The notes under the pieces are model-generated. The model was not told the origin of the DNA, did no database searches, and was given only the letters and a program-made list of their open reading frames with translations. DNA of 64,000 bases from Littorina saxatilis (Eukaryota; Mollusca; Gastropoda; Littorinimorpha; Littorinidae), in the NCBI RefSeq assembly GCF_037325665.1, contig NC_090246.1, positions 16,121,097 to 16,185,096 on the forward strand, in the 5' to 3' direction. The position numbers and the translations under genes were made by a program. Shown here one piece after another: positions 1-10,634 of the stretch; position 1 is the stretch's first letter; every line of letters begins with the position of its first letter.

Positions 1-353
1 CACCACGCTGAAATGCAATACCGAAGTCTGGGCTTCGTCGAAGATTACTTGACCAAAATTTGAACCAATTTGGTTAAAAAATGAGGGCATGACAGTGCCG
101 CCTCAACTTTCACGAAAAGCCGGATATGACGTCATCAAAGACATTTATCAAAAAAATGAAAAACAGGTTCGGGGATATCATACCCAGGAACTCTCATGTC
201 AAATTTCATAAAGATCGGTCCAGTAGTTTAGTCTGAATCGCTCTACACACACGCACACACACACACACACACACACAGACACACATACACCACGACCCTC
301 GTCTCGATTCCCCCCTCTACGTTAAAACATTTAGTCAAAACTTGACTAAATGT
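1..353 (+). repeat. 860-bp Helentron-like repeat, 3' part (cut by window start)
   Basis: Matches the 3' 350 bp of the repeat seen complete at 3701-4567: AAGCTGAAATGCAATACCG, the TATGACGTCATC motif, AAAGATCGGTCCAGTAG, a CA microsatellite, then ACCACGACCCTCG and the terminal TTTAGTCAAAACTTGACTAA hairpin. Orientation is defined by the ACAAGTCGCGTAAGG end as 5'. Confidence 0.85.
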
Positions 354-444
354 AAAAAGAAACTTTGATTATTGCACCTCCGGGTCTGTTTGCTTCCCTT
401 TTGAAAATAAGGAGTCCGGTAAAGGGCCGTGATCATTCTTTTTT

Positions 445-1295
445 ACATTTTTGACTAAATGTTTTAACGTAGAGGGGGGAATCGAGACGAGGGTCGTGGT
501 GTATGTGTGTCTGTGTGTGTGTGTGTGTGTAGAGCGATTCAGACTAAACTACTGGACCGATCTTTATGAAATTTTACATGCGAGTTCCTGGGATTGATAT
601 CCCCGAACGTTTTTTTCGTTTTTTTCGATAAATACCTTTGATGACGTCATATCCGGCTATTCGTGAAAGTTGAGGCGGCACTGTCACGCTCTCATTTTTC
701 AACCAAATTGGTTCAAATTTTGGGCAAGTAATCTTCGACGAAGCCCGGACTTCGGTATTGCATTTCAGCGTGGTGGCTTAAAATTTAATTAATGACTTTG
801 GTCATTAAAAATCTGAAAATTGTAAAAAAATATTTTTTTATAAAACGATCCAAATTTACGTTTATCATATTCTCCATCATTTTCTGATTCCAAAAACATA
901 TAAATATGTTATATTTGGATTAAAAACAAGCTCTGAAAATTAAAAATATAAAAATTATTATCAAAATTAAATTTTCCAAATCAATTTAAAAACATTTTCA
1001 TCTTATTCCTTGTCGGTTCCTGATTCCAAAAACATATAGATATGATATGTTTGGATTAAAAACACGCTCAGAAAGTTAAAACGAAGAGAGGTACAGAAAA
1101 GCGTGCTATCCTTCTCAGCGCAACTACTAAACCGCTCTTCTTGTCAATTTCACTGCCTTTGCCATGAGCATGAGCGGTGGACTGACGATGCTACGAGTAT
1201 ACGGTCTTGCTGAAAAATTGCATTGCGTTCAGTTTCATTCTGTGAGTTCGACAGCTACTTGACTAAATGTTGTATTTTCGCCTTACGCGACTTGT
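445..1295 (-). repeat. 860-bp Helentron-like repeat, full length, inverted
   Basis: Complete copy on the minus strand, from the hairpin end (TGACTAAATGTTTTAACG) to the ACAAGTCGCGTAAGG end near 1295. With the copy at 1-353 it makes a 350-bp inverted repeat with a spacer of about 90 bp. Confidence 0.85.
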
Positions 1296-1583
1296 TTTTT
1301 TTTAAGGATGGCAAGGCGCAAGTTTGTGTGAAGTGTTTGGGGTACTCAAGGAGACCGAGAGTATTTCAATTTGGTTCAGTTTTCCTCCCGTGTCACAGTT
1401 TCTGTCGTTCAGTTGTAGAAAAGGCGTTGCCCTCTTAAAGGATTTATGTTGCCGTTGGCCAAAACACGGCGACCTAGTAGAACGTACCGTATGAAAACGG
1501 TACAGTTTAATGTTTGTGGTCCAGGTCAGAATTGTAACACAGATGATAGTTTTGACGGGAATGCCAGTGTCAGTGTAATGAAT

Positions 1584-1971
1584 GACGGGCGCTGTGGCGG
1601 GGTGGTAAGACGTCGGCCTCTTAATCGGAATGTCGAGGGTTCGAATCCCGGCCGCGGCCGCCTGGTGGTTTAAGTGTGTAGATTGTTCCGATCTCTCAGG
1701 TCAACTTATGTGCAGACCTGCTTGTGGCTTATCCCCCTTCGTGTGTACAAGCAAGCACAAGACCAAGTGCGCACGGAAAAGATCCTGCAATCCATGTCAG
1801 AGTTTGGTGGGTTATAGAAACACGAACATACCCAGCATGCTTCCTCCAAAGCAGCGTATGGCTGCCTAAATGGCGGGGTAAAAACGGTCATACACGTAAA
1901 ATTCCACTCGTGCAAAAACACGAGTGTACGTGGGAGTTTCAGCCCACGAACGCAGAAGAAGAAGAAGAAGA
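1584..1971 (+). mobile_element. tRNA-derived SINE, full length, GAA tail
   Basis: The head carries pol III box A (TGGCGGGGTGG) and box B (GGTTCGAATCC) like a tRNA gene, but is followed by a SINE body (AAGCACAAGACCAAGTGCGC ... GTATGGCTGCC ... CGTGGGAGTTTCAGCCCA) and a (GAA)n tail. Flanked by the exact 12-bp duplication AGTGTAATGAAT at 1572-1583 and 1972-1983. Because of the body and tail it is a SINE, not a tRNA gene. Confidence 0.9.
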
Positions 1972-2079
1972 AGTGTAATGAATATGTTGTGTGTGAAAAT
2001 ACAAAATAAAAGTGTAGCTTGTGTTTACTGCACTACATATAGCATGTCTCCATCTTTCCATCTACAGCCGCACTCGCCT

Positions 2080-2805
2080 AAAAAAAACACGCTTAAGCAA
2101 AAAATTCGGATATCAGAAACCAAAACCAATTCCCCGCCAGACCCCCCTCTTTGTAAGACTATTTCTAATTCGGATAAGCCAAACTCTGTCAAAAAATAGC
2201 TAACTCAAACACGGATATCTCAAACGGGATTTTGACAGATAAGCCAAACTCCAAACACTGTCGGAGAGACTTTTTTTTTGGGGGGGGGGGGGGGGCGGTT
2301 GAAAAACACGTCAGGAAGATAAACATATTTCGTCACGGCTATAATTATCCTACGGAAACGAACACGTCACCTGTTTTTGAGTATGCGGGGAAACTGATGA
2401 CGTGTGAAGAGCAAATCTACCTGAGGAATGTATGTGCTCATTTTGAGCGAATGGTGAAGATCAAACCACAATAAACATGCAGCAAAACAAAACATTTGCC
2501 TACAATCTATGTTTACGGAGATTTGACCTTGATTTATGACCACAGAGACAGATTGTCTAATTTTGTTTCTTTTCTTTCTTTAATGGAGAGGGTTTCATTA
2601 AACATTACATTTATTATGATTTACTTGAAATCCTTTTAACAAAAGCGTAGTTGCATGTGGAATCTTTGGTTTTGTTTCTGAGATGTGTCACTGTTTTCAC
2701 CATTTATTTTTACAGTTGGCTTTGAAGTATTAATAAAGTCCCAGTGAAGAAAGCACTTGTAACTTGTCACTGTTTTGATCTTATTCATTTAAACACACAC
2801 ACACA

Positions 2806-2877
<72 letters not shown>

Positions 2878-2881
2878 ACGC

Positions 2882-2940
<59 letters not shown>

Positions 2941-3105
2941 TTCGAAGTGATTTTACAACTTATCCTGAACAAAACTCGCTTAAGCCGAACAGCAGGGTAA
3001 TTTCTCGGGAAAGGTTTGGCTTATCCGAACTCGGATATGCACAAACTCGGATAAGCGAAACGATTTTTCATTCCCCGGGCGAGTTCGGCTTAAGCGTGTT
3101 TGACT
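2080..3105. mobile_element. Possible Tigger/pogo-like DNA transposon remnant
   Basis: The right end (about 2965-3105), read inward on the minus strand, begins CAGTCAAACACGCTTAAGCC, typical of Tigger/pogo terminal repeats with alternating GGATAAGC and GGATATC motifs. The left end (about 2080-2230) has AACACGCTTAAGC, GGATATCAG, GGATAAGCCAAAC and CGGATATCTCAAAC in the opposite sense. No transposase is recognisable between; the middle holds a G run, a CA/GA microsatellite and unassigned DNA. Confidence 0.45.
2793..2936. repeat. Compound (CA)n-(GA)n microsatellite
   Basis: About 80 bp of CA followed directly by about 55 bp of GA. Open frames here are repeat translations. Confidence 0.97.
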
Positions 3106-3185
3106 GTATGCTGCTTTATGTGCACGGTGTGAATAACGTTCCGGAATTGTGGATGGCGAAAAGGGACAGCTCAACTGCACAATCC

Positions 3186-3370
3186 GACGGGCGCAATGGC
3201 CTAGTGGTAAGACCCCGGCCTCCCGAACGGAAGGTCGTGGGTTCGAATCCCTGCCGCGCCTGGTGGGTTAAGGGTGGAAATTATTCCGATCTCGGCCCAG
3301 GTCAACTTATGTGCACACTTTCTAGTGCCTTATCCCTCTTCGTTTGTAAACGCAAGCACAAGACCAAGTG
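3186..3370 (+). mobile_element. tRNA-derived SINE, 3' truncated
   Basis: Same family as 1584-1971: GACGGGCGCAATGGCCTAGTGG head with GGTTCGAATCC B box, then TCAACTTATGTGCACAC and AAGCACAAGACCAAGTG, where it stops and an inverted LINE fragment begins. Confidence 0.85.
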
Positions 3371-3371
3371 A

Positions 3372-3520
3372 GCAACATTTATCATATGTAATCCACCATT
3401 ATCTTTTAATTTACACATAATTGTTCGTTTTACTTTTTCAAACGCCCGTGTATTTGAATATTTTATTCTTTCAAATAAACCTAAACAGCATTTTAATGTT
3501 AATAATTGCATTGAAGTCAA
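3372..3520 (-). pseudogene. L1-like LINE ORF2 fragment
   Basis: Minus-strand translation contains YSNTRAFEKVKRTIMCK, close to YSNTRAFEKVRRTVMCK in the LINE at 11499-15774 (positions near 14390). It is about 50 codons of the region just after the reverse transcriptase domain, abutting the truncated SINE. Confidence 0.7.
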
Positions 3521-3700
3521 TATTTACACTGTGAATATATTAACAAAATTATCAGACTTTTATTAGAAAAATTGGTCTTTTTGAACAATATCAAAGACAC
3601 AGGAACGGCGAAACAATAAAGCTTATAATGAGAGAGAGAGAGAGAGAACAAGAAGCAAACGAGGATTACAGACGAGGACTTAGTGTGTGCTCAAATTAAA

Positions 3701-4567
3701 ACAAGTCGCGTAAGGCGAAAATACAATATTTAGTCAAGTAGCTGTCGAACTCACAGAATGAAACTGAACGCAATGCCATTTTTCAGCAAGACCGAATACT
3801 CGTAGCATCGTCAGTCCACCGCTCATGGCAAAGGCAGTGAAATTGACAAGAAGAGCGGGGTAGTATTTGCGCTAAGAAGGATAGCACGCTTTTCTGTACC
3901 TCTCTTTGTTTTAACTTTCTGAGCGTGTTTTTAATCCAAACATATCATATCTATATGTTTTTAGAATCAGGAACCGACAAGGAATAAGATGAAAGTGTTT
4001 TTAAATTGATTTGGACAATTTAATTTTGATAATAATTTTTATATATTTAATTTTCAGAGCTTGTTTTTAATCCGAATATAACATATTTATATGTTTTTGG
4101 AATCAGCAAATGATGGAGAATAAGATAAACGTAAATTTGGATCGTTTTATAAATTTTAATTTTTTTTTTACAATTTTCAGATTTTTAATGACCAAAGTCA
4201 TTAATTAATTTTTAAGCCACCAAGCTGAAATGCAATACCAAACCCCGGGCTTCGTCGAAGATTACTTGACCAAAATTTCAACCAATTTGGTTGAAAAATG
4301 AGGGCGTGACAGTGCCGCCTCAACTTTCACGAAAAGCCGGATATGACGTCATCAAAGACATTTATCAAAAAAATGAAAAAACCGTATGGGGATATCATAC
4401 CCAGGAACTCTCATGTCAAATTTCATAAAGATCGGTCCAGTAGTTTAGTCTGAATCGCTCTACACACACACACAGACACACACACACACGCACGCACATA
4501 CACCACGACCCTCGTTTCGATTCCCTCTCGATGTTAAAATATTTAGTCAAAACTTGACGAAATATAA
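3701..4567 (+). repeat. 860-bp Helentron-like repeat, full length
   Basis: Starts ACAAGTCGCGTAAGGCG, has the 13-bp arm TATTTAGTCAAGT, an AT-rich core, TGACGTCA, a CA microsatellite and a 3' hairpin ATATTTAGTCAA-AAC-TTGACGAAATAT. No protein is encoded; small open frames through it are not conserved as genes. Confidence 0.85.
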
Positions 4568-5100
4568 AAAGGACAAAAAGACAAATGTATATAATTATAT
4601 CAAGGATTATTTTTTTTTTTACATTTAGAAATGTACGGAATCGCTGGACGTGTAATCACAGTTGAAAAAAAAAGTGTTGGGCGCATTTCATTCTACTTTC
4701 TATTTTTTCAGATAATATATTAGCAGAAAGCAGTAAGTCCACCGCTGCTTTCTACCCCTTTTTTTCTCAACCAGACCAAAATAAAATGTCAGAAAGAAGT
4801 AACTAAGTCCATTGCTGCCTTTTGCTATCTTTTTAATCAATATTTAGGTCGGGTCATAATTTGGTAGAAAGCAGTATGTCCTCTTACTGCCTTTCACCAT
4901 TATTTTTAAGTGAATGAGTTTCGTGTATTAATTAGGCAAAAGGTAGCAAGTCAACAAAAATCCTTATTTCTAATTGATGAATCAAATGTGGGTTTGATAT
5001 TCATAACAGAAACACAAGACACTGCCATGCATTTCATATATATATAATTTGAAGCTTTGCATTCCAAAACAGAAATGCAAACAGAAAAGTAGATTTTCTC
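4568..5100. repeat. Degenerate hairpin-like repeats
   Basis: No gene seen. Four degraded copies of a motif like TAGAAAGCAGTAAGTCC...CTGCTTTCTACC lie about 70 bp apart (near 4722, 4790, 4868 and 4935). Each is partly self-complementary. Confidence 0.5.
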
Positions 5101-5109
5101 GAAACTACG

Positions 5110-5470
5110 TTTCATGGTCTTGCTGCCTTCTGCCTTCACGCGGCAGAGAAATACGGATGACGCAACACTCTATCTTGTGCACCACATCTATACCCATCTT
5201 GAAAAAGCAGCCTTCTTTGTACGCATTGTTTTTATTGATTTTTCTTTGGCATTCAATACTATCCAACAGCATCTCATGGCATCTACCCTCCTCAATCTAC
5301 ACGTTATCACTAGGCTCATTTCGTGGATTGTGGATTGTTAAGTAGACAGAGCACAGTGTGTTCGTTTTGAAATGGTTCTGTGGTCTCTCCAATCCACATC
5401 TACTAGCTCCTTGCGTGGTTCTGCGCTCTAACCACTACTTTTCACTTTCAACACAAATGATTATGGTGGC
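5110..5470 (+). pseudogene. LINE reverse transcriptase fragment
   Basis: Translation reads DDATLYLVHHIYTHLEKA then VFIDFSLAFNTIQQHLM and LISWIVDC, the core RT motif FxDFSxAFNTI of Rex/CR1-type LINEs. A frame change after about 5340 leads into sequence resembling the following RT block (LTPLLF-like). It is a short broken piece ending at a CA microsatellite. Confidence 0.65.
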
Positions 5471-5473
5471 ACA

Positions 5474-5487
5474 CACACGCGCGCGCA

Positions 5488-5572
<85 letters not shown>
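5474..5572. repeat. (CA)n microsatellite
   Basis: Roughly 90 bp of uninterrupted CA, preceded by a CG-rich variant. Confidence 0.97.
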
Positions 5573-5574
<2 letters not shown>

Positions 5575-6583
5575 TTTATTTAATATTTTTAACAAAACAT
5601 CATTTGTCAGAATCATAATCATTTGTGTGTCATGTGTGTGTCTTACGTTTGAATACAGAGCAGCCATATCAAGCACAAAGGGAGGCAAATGGGTTTGTAA
5701 AGGAAATTTTGTAGAAGACGTCACCCTCCCTTTATTCATTTGTTGCAAACTTTCAGTTCTGGTCAGTGGCTCATAAGGCTACGCTCTAAACTGATCAGAA
5801 GTGTTCCATTTTAAACCGGTCGTGAACACTGTGTGGAATACCATTATAATCATACTTGCAAAAGTAGCACACATTGTAACAGTACTTTGTGTTTACCATG
5901 TGTGCTTTTGTGACAATGTGTACTCTGTCATCAAAGTTTTTTTAAAGTTACTCCCGGTCATTTCTTTGTCCCTCAATCTGTCCCTGTTTAATTATCTTCC
6001 CCTGACCCAATTAAGTTGTGTCTCGACCGCTAGGATTATTGTGTGTTGTTGCTAATTGTAGGTGGGTATCGAGGCTGGTTTCTGATTGGTTGATTGTTTG
6101 AACCACTGTGATTTTCGTAGCGACAGGTCGTGATTAATTTTTGGATTTGTGTTGTTTAACATTTGATTGAACGATTAGGGTGTTACTGTGTTGATGTAAG
6201 GAGTGTAGCTGAGCCATTATAATGTTATTTTGGCGAAGTAGGTATTCGAGGAGAGTTTAAAGAGAACTTGTGTGTGTGTGTGTGTGTTAGGAGAAGTATT
6301 GTTAGAGCTGGTTTGATATCAGCGGAGGACAGTTTTGTGACGGATTTGTGCGATCTTGAAGAAAGTTCTACACTGCCTTCTGGTATATATTAAAATAAAA
6401 GACACGTTTCTACAACCCCTGACTTGGCGTCACTATGTGAATGCTTCCTGACCTAGCACCCCCCACTGTTCTCACCCCCACCCCATCACACTTTATTTCT
6501 TACAGTGTTCACAACTGGTTACAAAAAGTGTGTTCGAAAGTCGAACACTTCAATTTACAGTGTATGTGTATTCAACCCCACTC
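5573..6583. other. Unassigned intergenic DNA
   Basis: I see no gene or recognised element. There is a short TG run near 6272-6288 and an AATAAAA near 6392. Open frames are short and without family features. Confidence 0.4.
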
Positions 6584-6640
6584 CCCCCCCCCCCCAAACA
6601 ACAACAACAACAACAACAACAACACAAAACAACACACACG

Positions 6641-6680
<40 letters not shown>

Positions 6681-6681
6681 G

Positions 6682-6750
<69 letters not shown>
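6584..6750. repeat. C run, (CAA)n and (CA)n compound microsatellite
   Basis: A C10-type run, then (CAA)8-type repeat, then interrupted CA to 6750. Confidence 0.95.
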
Positions 6751-6752
<2 letters not shown>

Positions 6753-6794
6753 CGCCTAACCGCAAGAAGAGTGCACGAAATCAGTTTTACTATG

Positions 6795-6915
6795 TATGTC
6801 ACGCTGGGAATCCCGAGAGACTGTTTTTGCTTAGTATGTTCTTATGGAGTCGAAGCCGGTAACTGCCCGACGAAACAAAGAAATTTTCTCGGGATTCCAA
6901 ATGTGAGTTACAAAA
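6795..6915. repeat. Small inverted-repeat element
   Basis: GGAATCCCGAGA (about 6808) pairs with TCTCGGGATTCC (about 6887) and pairing continues imperfectly outward (GTATGTCAC / GTGAGTTAC). Resembles a short MITE or hairpin; no family assigned. Confidence 0.4.
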
Positions 6916-7165
6916 AAACCAGTGTGTAATCTAGACACAAAGACTGTTTTAATAAGAAGAGGCGGAACATGCCTACATGTTCTAGTGCTAAACGAATATT
7001 GTCAGAGCAACAACAAGAGCTTGTCGGTCACGTTCCCTGCTGTTCGTTTTTCTACACGTGATGGTAAAACAAGCATACAGCTAAAACCCATTTCTACACA
7101 CAGCCACACACTGTCGCCCACACACACGTTTGGGTGATATGACAACACGCACTCGAAACAATTCA
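6916..7165. other. Unassigned DNA
   Basis: No gene seen. Ends at the left target duplication of the LINE insertion. Confidence 0.4.
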
Positions 7166-7190
7166 CATGGCACTAAACAAAGGAACATTT

Positions 7191-8893
7191 TTTTGTTCTC
7201 CAAAATTGTAATCAATCAATAAACAAGTGATAACAAACATGGTATCTGTGTGTTTTCTGTTTGTACACATACCTTCTCATTTACATGAGGTGCAGAAAAA
7301 CTCATTATGTTAAATTTTACATTATACAAAAGAACTAAAATTTAGCATACGTGAAACTATAGTGTTGTGTTTGCTGGTGTCAACATGCCAAGCATCAAAA
7401 TGATCATATGTCATCGTATATGGATCTATTCAATATTTGCATCATAACATATGCCTGTCTTTATCTTAAATCAAGGACAATAAACAATAACTTGTTTATA
7501 ATTAATAAAACTTCAGACTAATGTTGAAATCTCAAAACAACATGATTTCCAAAAATAATATCCAGCGTTTATCGTGAATCCATTTACTTAAAAATGCTTA
7601 CGCACATCTTTGTTATTAAAATAATATGATTAATCTTCTTCATATCTTTGCTGTTACCTTTAATACCAAATACCACATCTGTAACATTCAACCTAATTCT
7701 CTCGCCAATGTTTACTAATATGTACATTTCAATATATTTCCAAAACCTGAGCACGGTTGGGCATTCAAAGAAAAATTGCTCCAATACATCAAGTTCATCC
7801 TCACAATATTTACAGTTTTTACCAGCCTTCACTTTCATTTTACACAATAAAATATTAGTTAGATAAATGTTATGCAATATTTTCCAATGCAGTGCACGTG
7901 ATTGAACTTCACCAGTGACAGTGGCTGCTAAGTTCCAATTCTTTTCGTCAATTTCAAATCCTAACTTTCTTCTCCAAAATCCTTCCGAACAGGGTGGGCT
8001 GTATTTTTTTCCTACGAGAACCTTTCGAATTTCTTTTACTGATCTCACTTTTTTTTCCACAAAAGGTCGGAACGTCACAGACTGAACAATTTACATCGTT
8101 TATAGCGACATTTCTTAAAAGGAGATGTACAGCTGTACTCAAGCAATCTATTTGCAGAGTAGCCAGTTCTTCCACACACTTCTTTACAGGACGCAAAACG
8201 TCCATTCTCACACACATCGCTTACATACATTATACCACTTTTAATCCAATCCGCAAAAAAGAGGGGGTTACCATGACAAATGATATCTTTGTTGTTCCAC
8301 AACAAACCCGATACAGAATTACCATTATCGATTTGATTATTATCAAGCCATGCCTTCAAATCAGCGGACCCAAATTCCGATTTAATACTGTCCAATACTT
8401 TAAATGGTTTGCTATTAATGTTCGCAAACAAACATTTAAAGCGACTCCCAAAACGGAAAAACAGTGCTTTTGGGAGCCATGACCATTTCTGGTCTTCAAA
8501 AGGAACACTGCATCTGTCGCAAATCAATCATATTCAATCCACCTTACTTAGCTTCGTTACATAAAACAGTTCTTTTCACCCTTGCAAATGCCTTTCTGTT
8601 GCAGTCTTTTTTGCGCCACACGAAGCGAAACATTATCCTATTAATTTCAGTAAAAACGTTGTCTGGTACAATCAGCGCCTGCATTATATACACAAAATGT
8701 GGCAGAATAAACTTTTTAAATACACAGACTTTACCAATAATGCTCAAATTCCTTTTCTCCCACACGCAGATGAGCCTTTTCGCAACATTCACTCTCTCTT
8801 CCCAATTCTCACTCACTTTTGACGCACGCATGTAATTACAGAAATATACACCCAGAATGTTCATTTTGTCTGTTCATGCAAAACCGCAACACT
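7191..8893 (-). mobile_element. L1-like LINE, 5' truncated, 25-bp target duplication
   Basis: Flanked by an exact 25-bp direct repeat at 7166-7190 and 8894-8918 (begins CATGGCACTAAAC, ends GGAACATTT). Minus-strand frames give the C-terminal half of ORF2: IMFRFVWRKKDCNRKAF near the 5' end, LHWKILHNIYLTNILL, and the zinc-knuckle-like CKYCEDELDVLEQFFFEC. The same motifs occur in the LINE at 11499-15774 (LHWKLLHRIYPTNILL, CEFCNELDTLEHFFFSC), so both belong to one L1-like family. At least two frame changes separate the three frames (8864-8544, 8527-8075, 8078-7584). The endonuclease and most of the RT are absent through 5' truncation. Confidence 0.85.
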
Positions 8894-8918
8894 CATGGCA
8901 CTAAACAAAGGAACATTT

Positions 8919-9723
8919 CAAACCATTTACTATTAAAGCATATCATGAAATCAAATTAACATCACAACGTCTTACCCTCCCACCCTGCGAAAGACATCAG
9001 TCCAGCATAACGCAGATACACTCCCACCCGAATGGAATCCTCGGAAATCCCCCTTTACATCACACATCACACAAGTCCTTAACGGGTGATAGTGGGAACG
9101 ATGCCCAAAATTCACTTTGGCCACAGTTCGCACAGGTATCCAAGTCTTCTCTTCTTGTTAACGGCACTGATGCTTCAAAAGCTAAGTACAATTTGTAATT
9201 AGCTAATCTTTCATTCACCCCACACAAAAACTAACACACCAACGCGAATCTCTCTCAAGTCGCTTCCTACCAATACAATCCTTCCCAAGACCAATATGGA
9301 CCAACACAGTTGTTACACAAGGGTATCAGCCTTCACTATTCTCTACACAACCTCGCAGTCATCTTAATGCACTCTGTTCTGTCTTTACCTAGATCAATTC
9401 AATCCACTCTTCCGCCAGACTATTCTGAATAAAAATGATTCAAGGTAGCACGTACACACGCAGGTATTGTAATAATTCCAATAATAGTGTACCATAGGTG
9501 TCGGTCAGCAAATGTTAAAGAACTTCGAGTAAATGTCACAATATGGTAAATTCACAAGCACTGACAATGTGCCTGGTATAATTGTTTCCATGATACTGAG
9601 CCACGCAACATGTGTAAAGCGCATCAACCATTGTGCATGACAAAAGATAAAGACTATCTGATGTGTAAGTCTCCTGCAGTAAATATCGTTTCACACCGGT
9701 TAGGTATTGACAGTGTGGTGTTG
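8919..9723 (-). other. TLR-A 3' flank and putative 3' UTR
   Basis: From about 9115 it is homologous to 33765-34680 beside TLR-B (GTACAATTTGTAATTA, CCAATAATAG). The part next to the stop codon may be 3' UTR; no clear polyadenylation signal was found on the minus strand. Confidence 0.5.
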
Positions 9724-9993
9724 TCAGTGTTCTGTGGTAATGAGGTCAGCCAGTGTCTTCCACACCTGGTGCTGTGGCGGCGTGTCTCTGTGCACGTGCA
9801 AAATGTTCCTCTCTGGCACCATGCGCAGCAGCAGCTGTAGCGAAGGCATGGCGGGCAGGACACGCGGCTCCTCTAAGAAGACGATGATGACACGGTCCGG
9901 CATGGTGTCTGTGATGCTGCGCTGTGCTTGCTGGACCGTGAAGCCGCACGCCCACTCGTCCTGAGAGAAGTCACGCGTCACCAGCAGCACCAC
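9724..9993 (-). CDS. TLR-A exon 3: second half of TIR domain and stop
   Basis: Last coding exon. The acceptor is TGTGTGTCCAG, and the exon starts in phase 0 with VVLLVTRDFSQDEWACGF, matching the central TIR strand and helix region that follows box 2 (family pattern: hydrophobic strand, then S/T..F..S.WC..E). It continues through IVFLEEPRVLP to VWKTL, the box 3 position (usually FW), and ends LADLITTEH. It is exactly 90 codons including the stop. Joined to exons 1 and 2, the predicted receptor is 932 residues, a usual TLR length. I found no clear AATAAA signal on this strand just downstream, so the 3' end of the mRNA is not defined. Confidence 0.92.
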   Translation of the reverse strand: MVLLVTRDFSQDEWACGFTVQQAQRSITDTMPDRVIIVFLEEPRVLPAMPSLQLLLRMVPERNILHVHRDTPPQHQVWKTLADLITTEH

Positions 9994-10404
9994 CTGGACA
10001 CACAATGCAAATCCTCTCTATGAATTGTTCAAAGGTATAAACATATCACACCAGTTTTAGCGGTATAACAAAACAACATTTTGTTAATGTATTTTTCAAT
10101 GTTTTACATGTAGTTTGACTTGTACAGCCGATAACCTTTACTTTCACTGTCAAAAAACTCATTTTTTTCTCGATAATGCGAGTTCTCATTCAACAACATA
10201 GAGAGATCACTATACATAATTCTGTATGTGTTATGCATATACTCAATGCACAAAGTCGTATGTGATCTGAACCGAAAGTGTTTATTGGATCAGAAAATGT
10301 CATTTTAAAGCGAAAATGTGACGGGTTTCCAGCATATCACTGGCTCAAAAAAAAAACCAAGTTTGCACCAGACACATGAACATAAACCTCGTTTACTTTG
10401 GTAT

Positions 10405-10428
10405 AATCTTCTTCTTCAGCGTTCGACG
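10405..10428 (-). mobile_element. 24-bp retroposon-tail insertion in TLR-A intron 2
   Basis: On the minus strand the insert reads CGTCGAACGCTGAAGAAG then AAGATT. It is flanked by 14-bp repeats GTTTACTTTGGTAT (10391-10404) and GTTTACATTGGTAT (10429-10442). TLR-B has the uninterrupted site near 35333. The tail closely resembles the insert that founded the minisatellite, on the opposite strand. Confidence 0.6.
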
Positions 10429-10587
10429 GTTTACATTGGTATCACATCATGTGTTATCGTATGTTGTTGTTGTGTGGTTCTTATCTATGTACATACACAA
10501 TGATTTGTAAAGTGAGAAAAAAAGAGGAAACATCTATTTCCCCCTACCCAGCAGCATCCATGTACATAAAGTATTTAGCATTTTTTA

Positions 10588-10634
10588 GTACACTTTGCAT
10601 CGACTGCTAAAGAAGAAGAAGAGTACACTTTGCA
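10588..10634 (+). repeat. Ancestral single minisatellite unit with 12-bp target duplication (TLR-A intron 2)
   Basis: GTACACTTTGCA occurs at 10588-10599 and 10623-10634, flanking a 23-bp insert, TCGACTGCTAAAGAAG plus GAAGAAGA. 12 + 23 = 35, exactly the unit length of the TLR-B array, and flanks on both sides match those of the array. The structure is that of a very short 3' retroposon tail with its target-site duplication. Confidence 0.8.

Noticed and set aside
1600-1660. tRNA gene
   Set aside because: Box A and B are present, but the sequence continues into a SINE body with GAA tail and target duplication; the same applies to 3186-3260 and 20570-20597.
9707-9964. Plus-strand frame opposite TLR-A exon 3 (and 34635-34984)
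   Set aside because: Antisense shadow of the conserved TIR exon.
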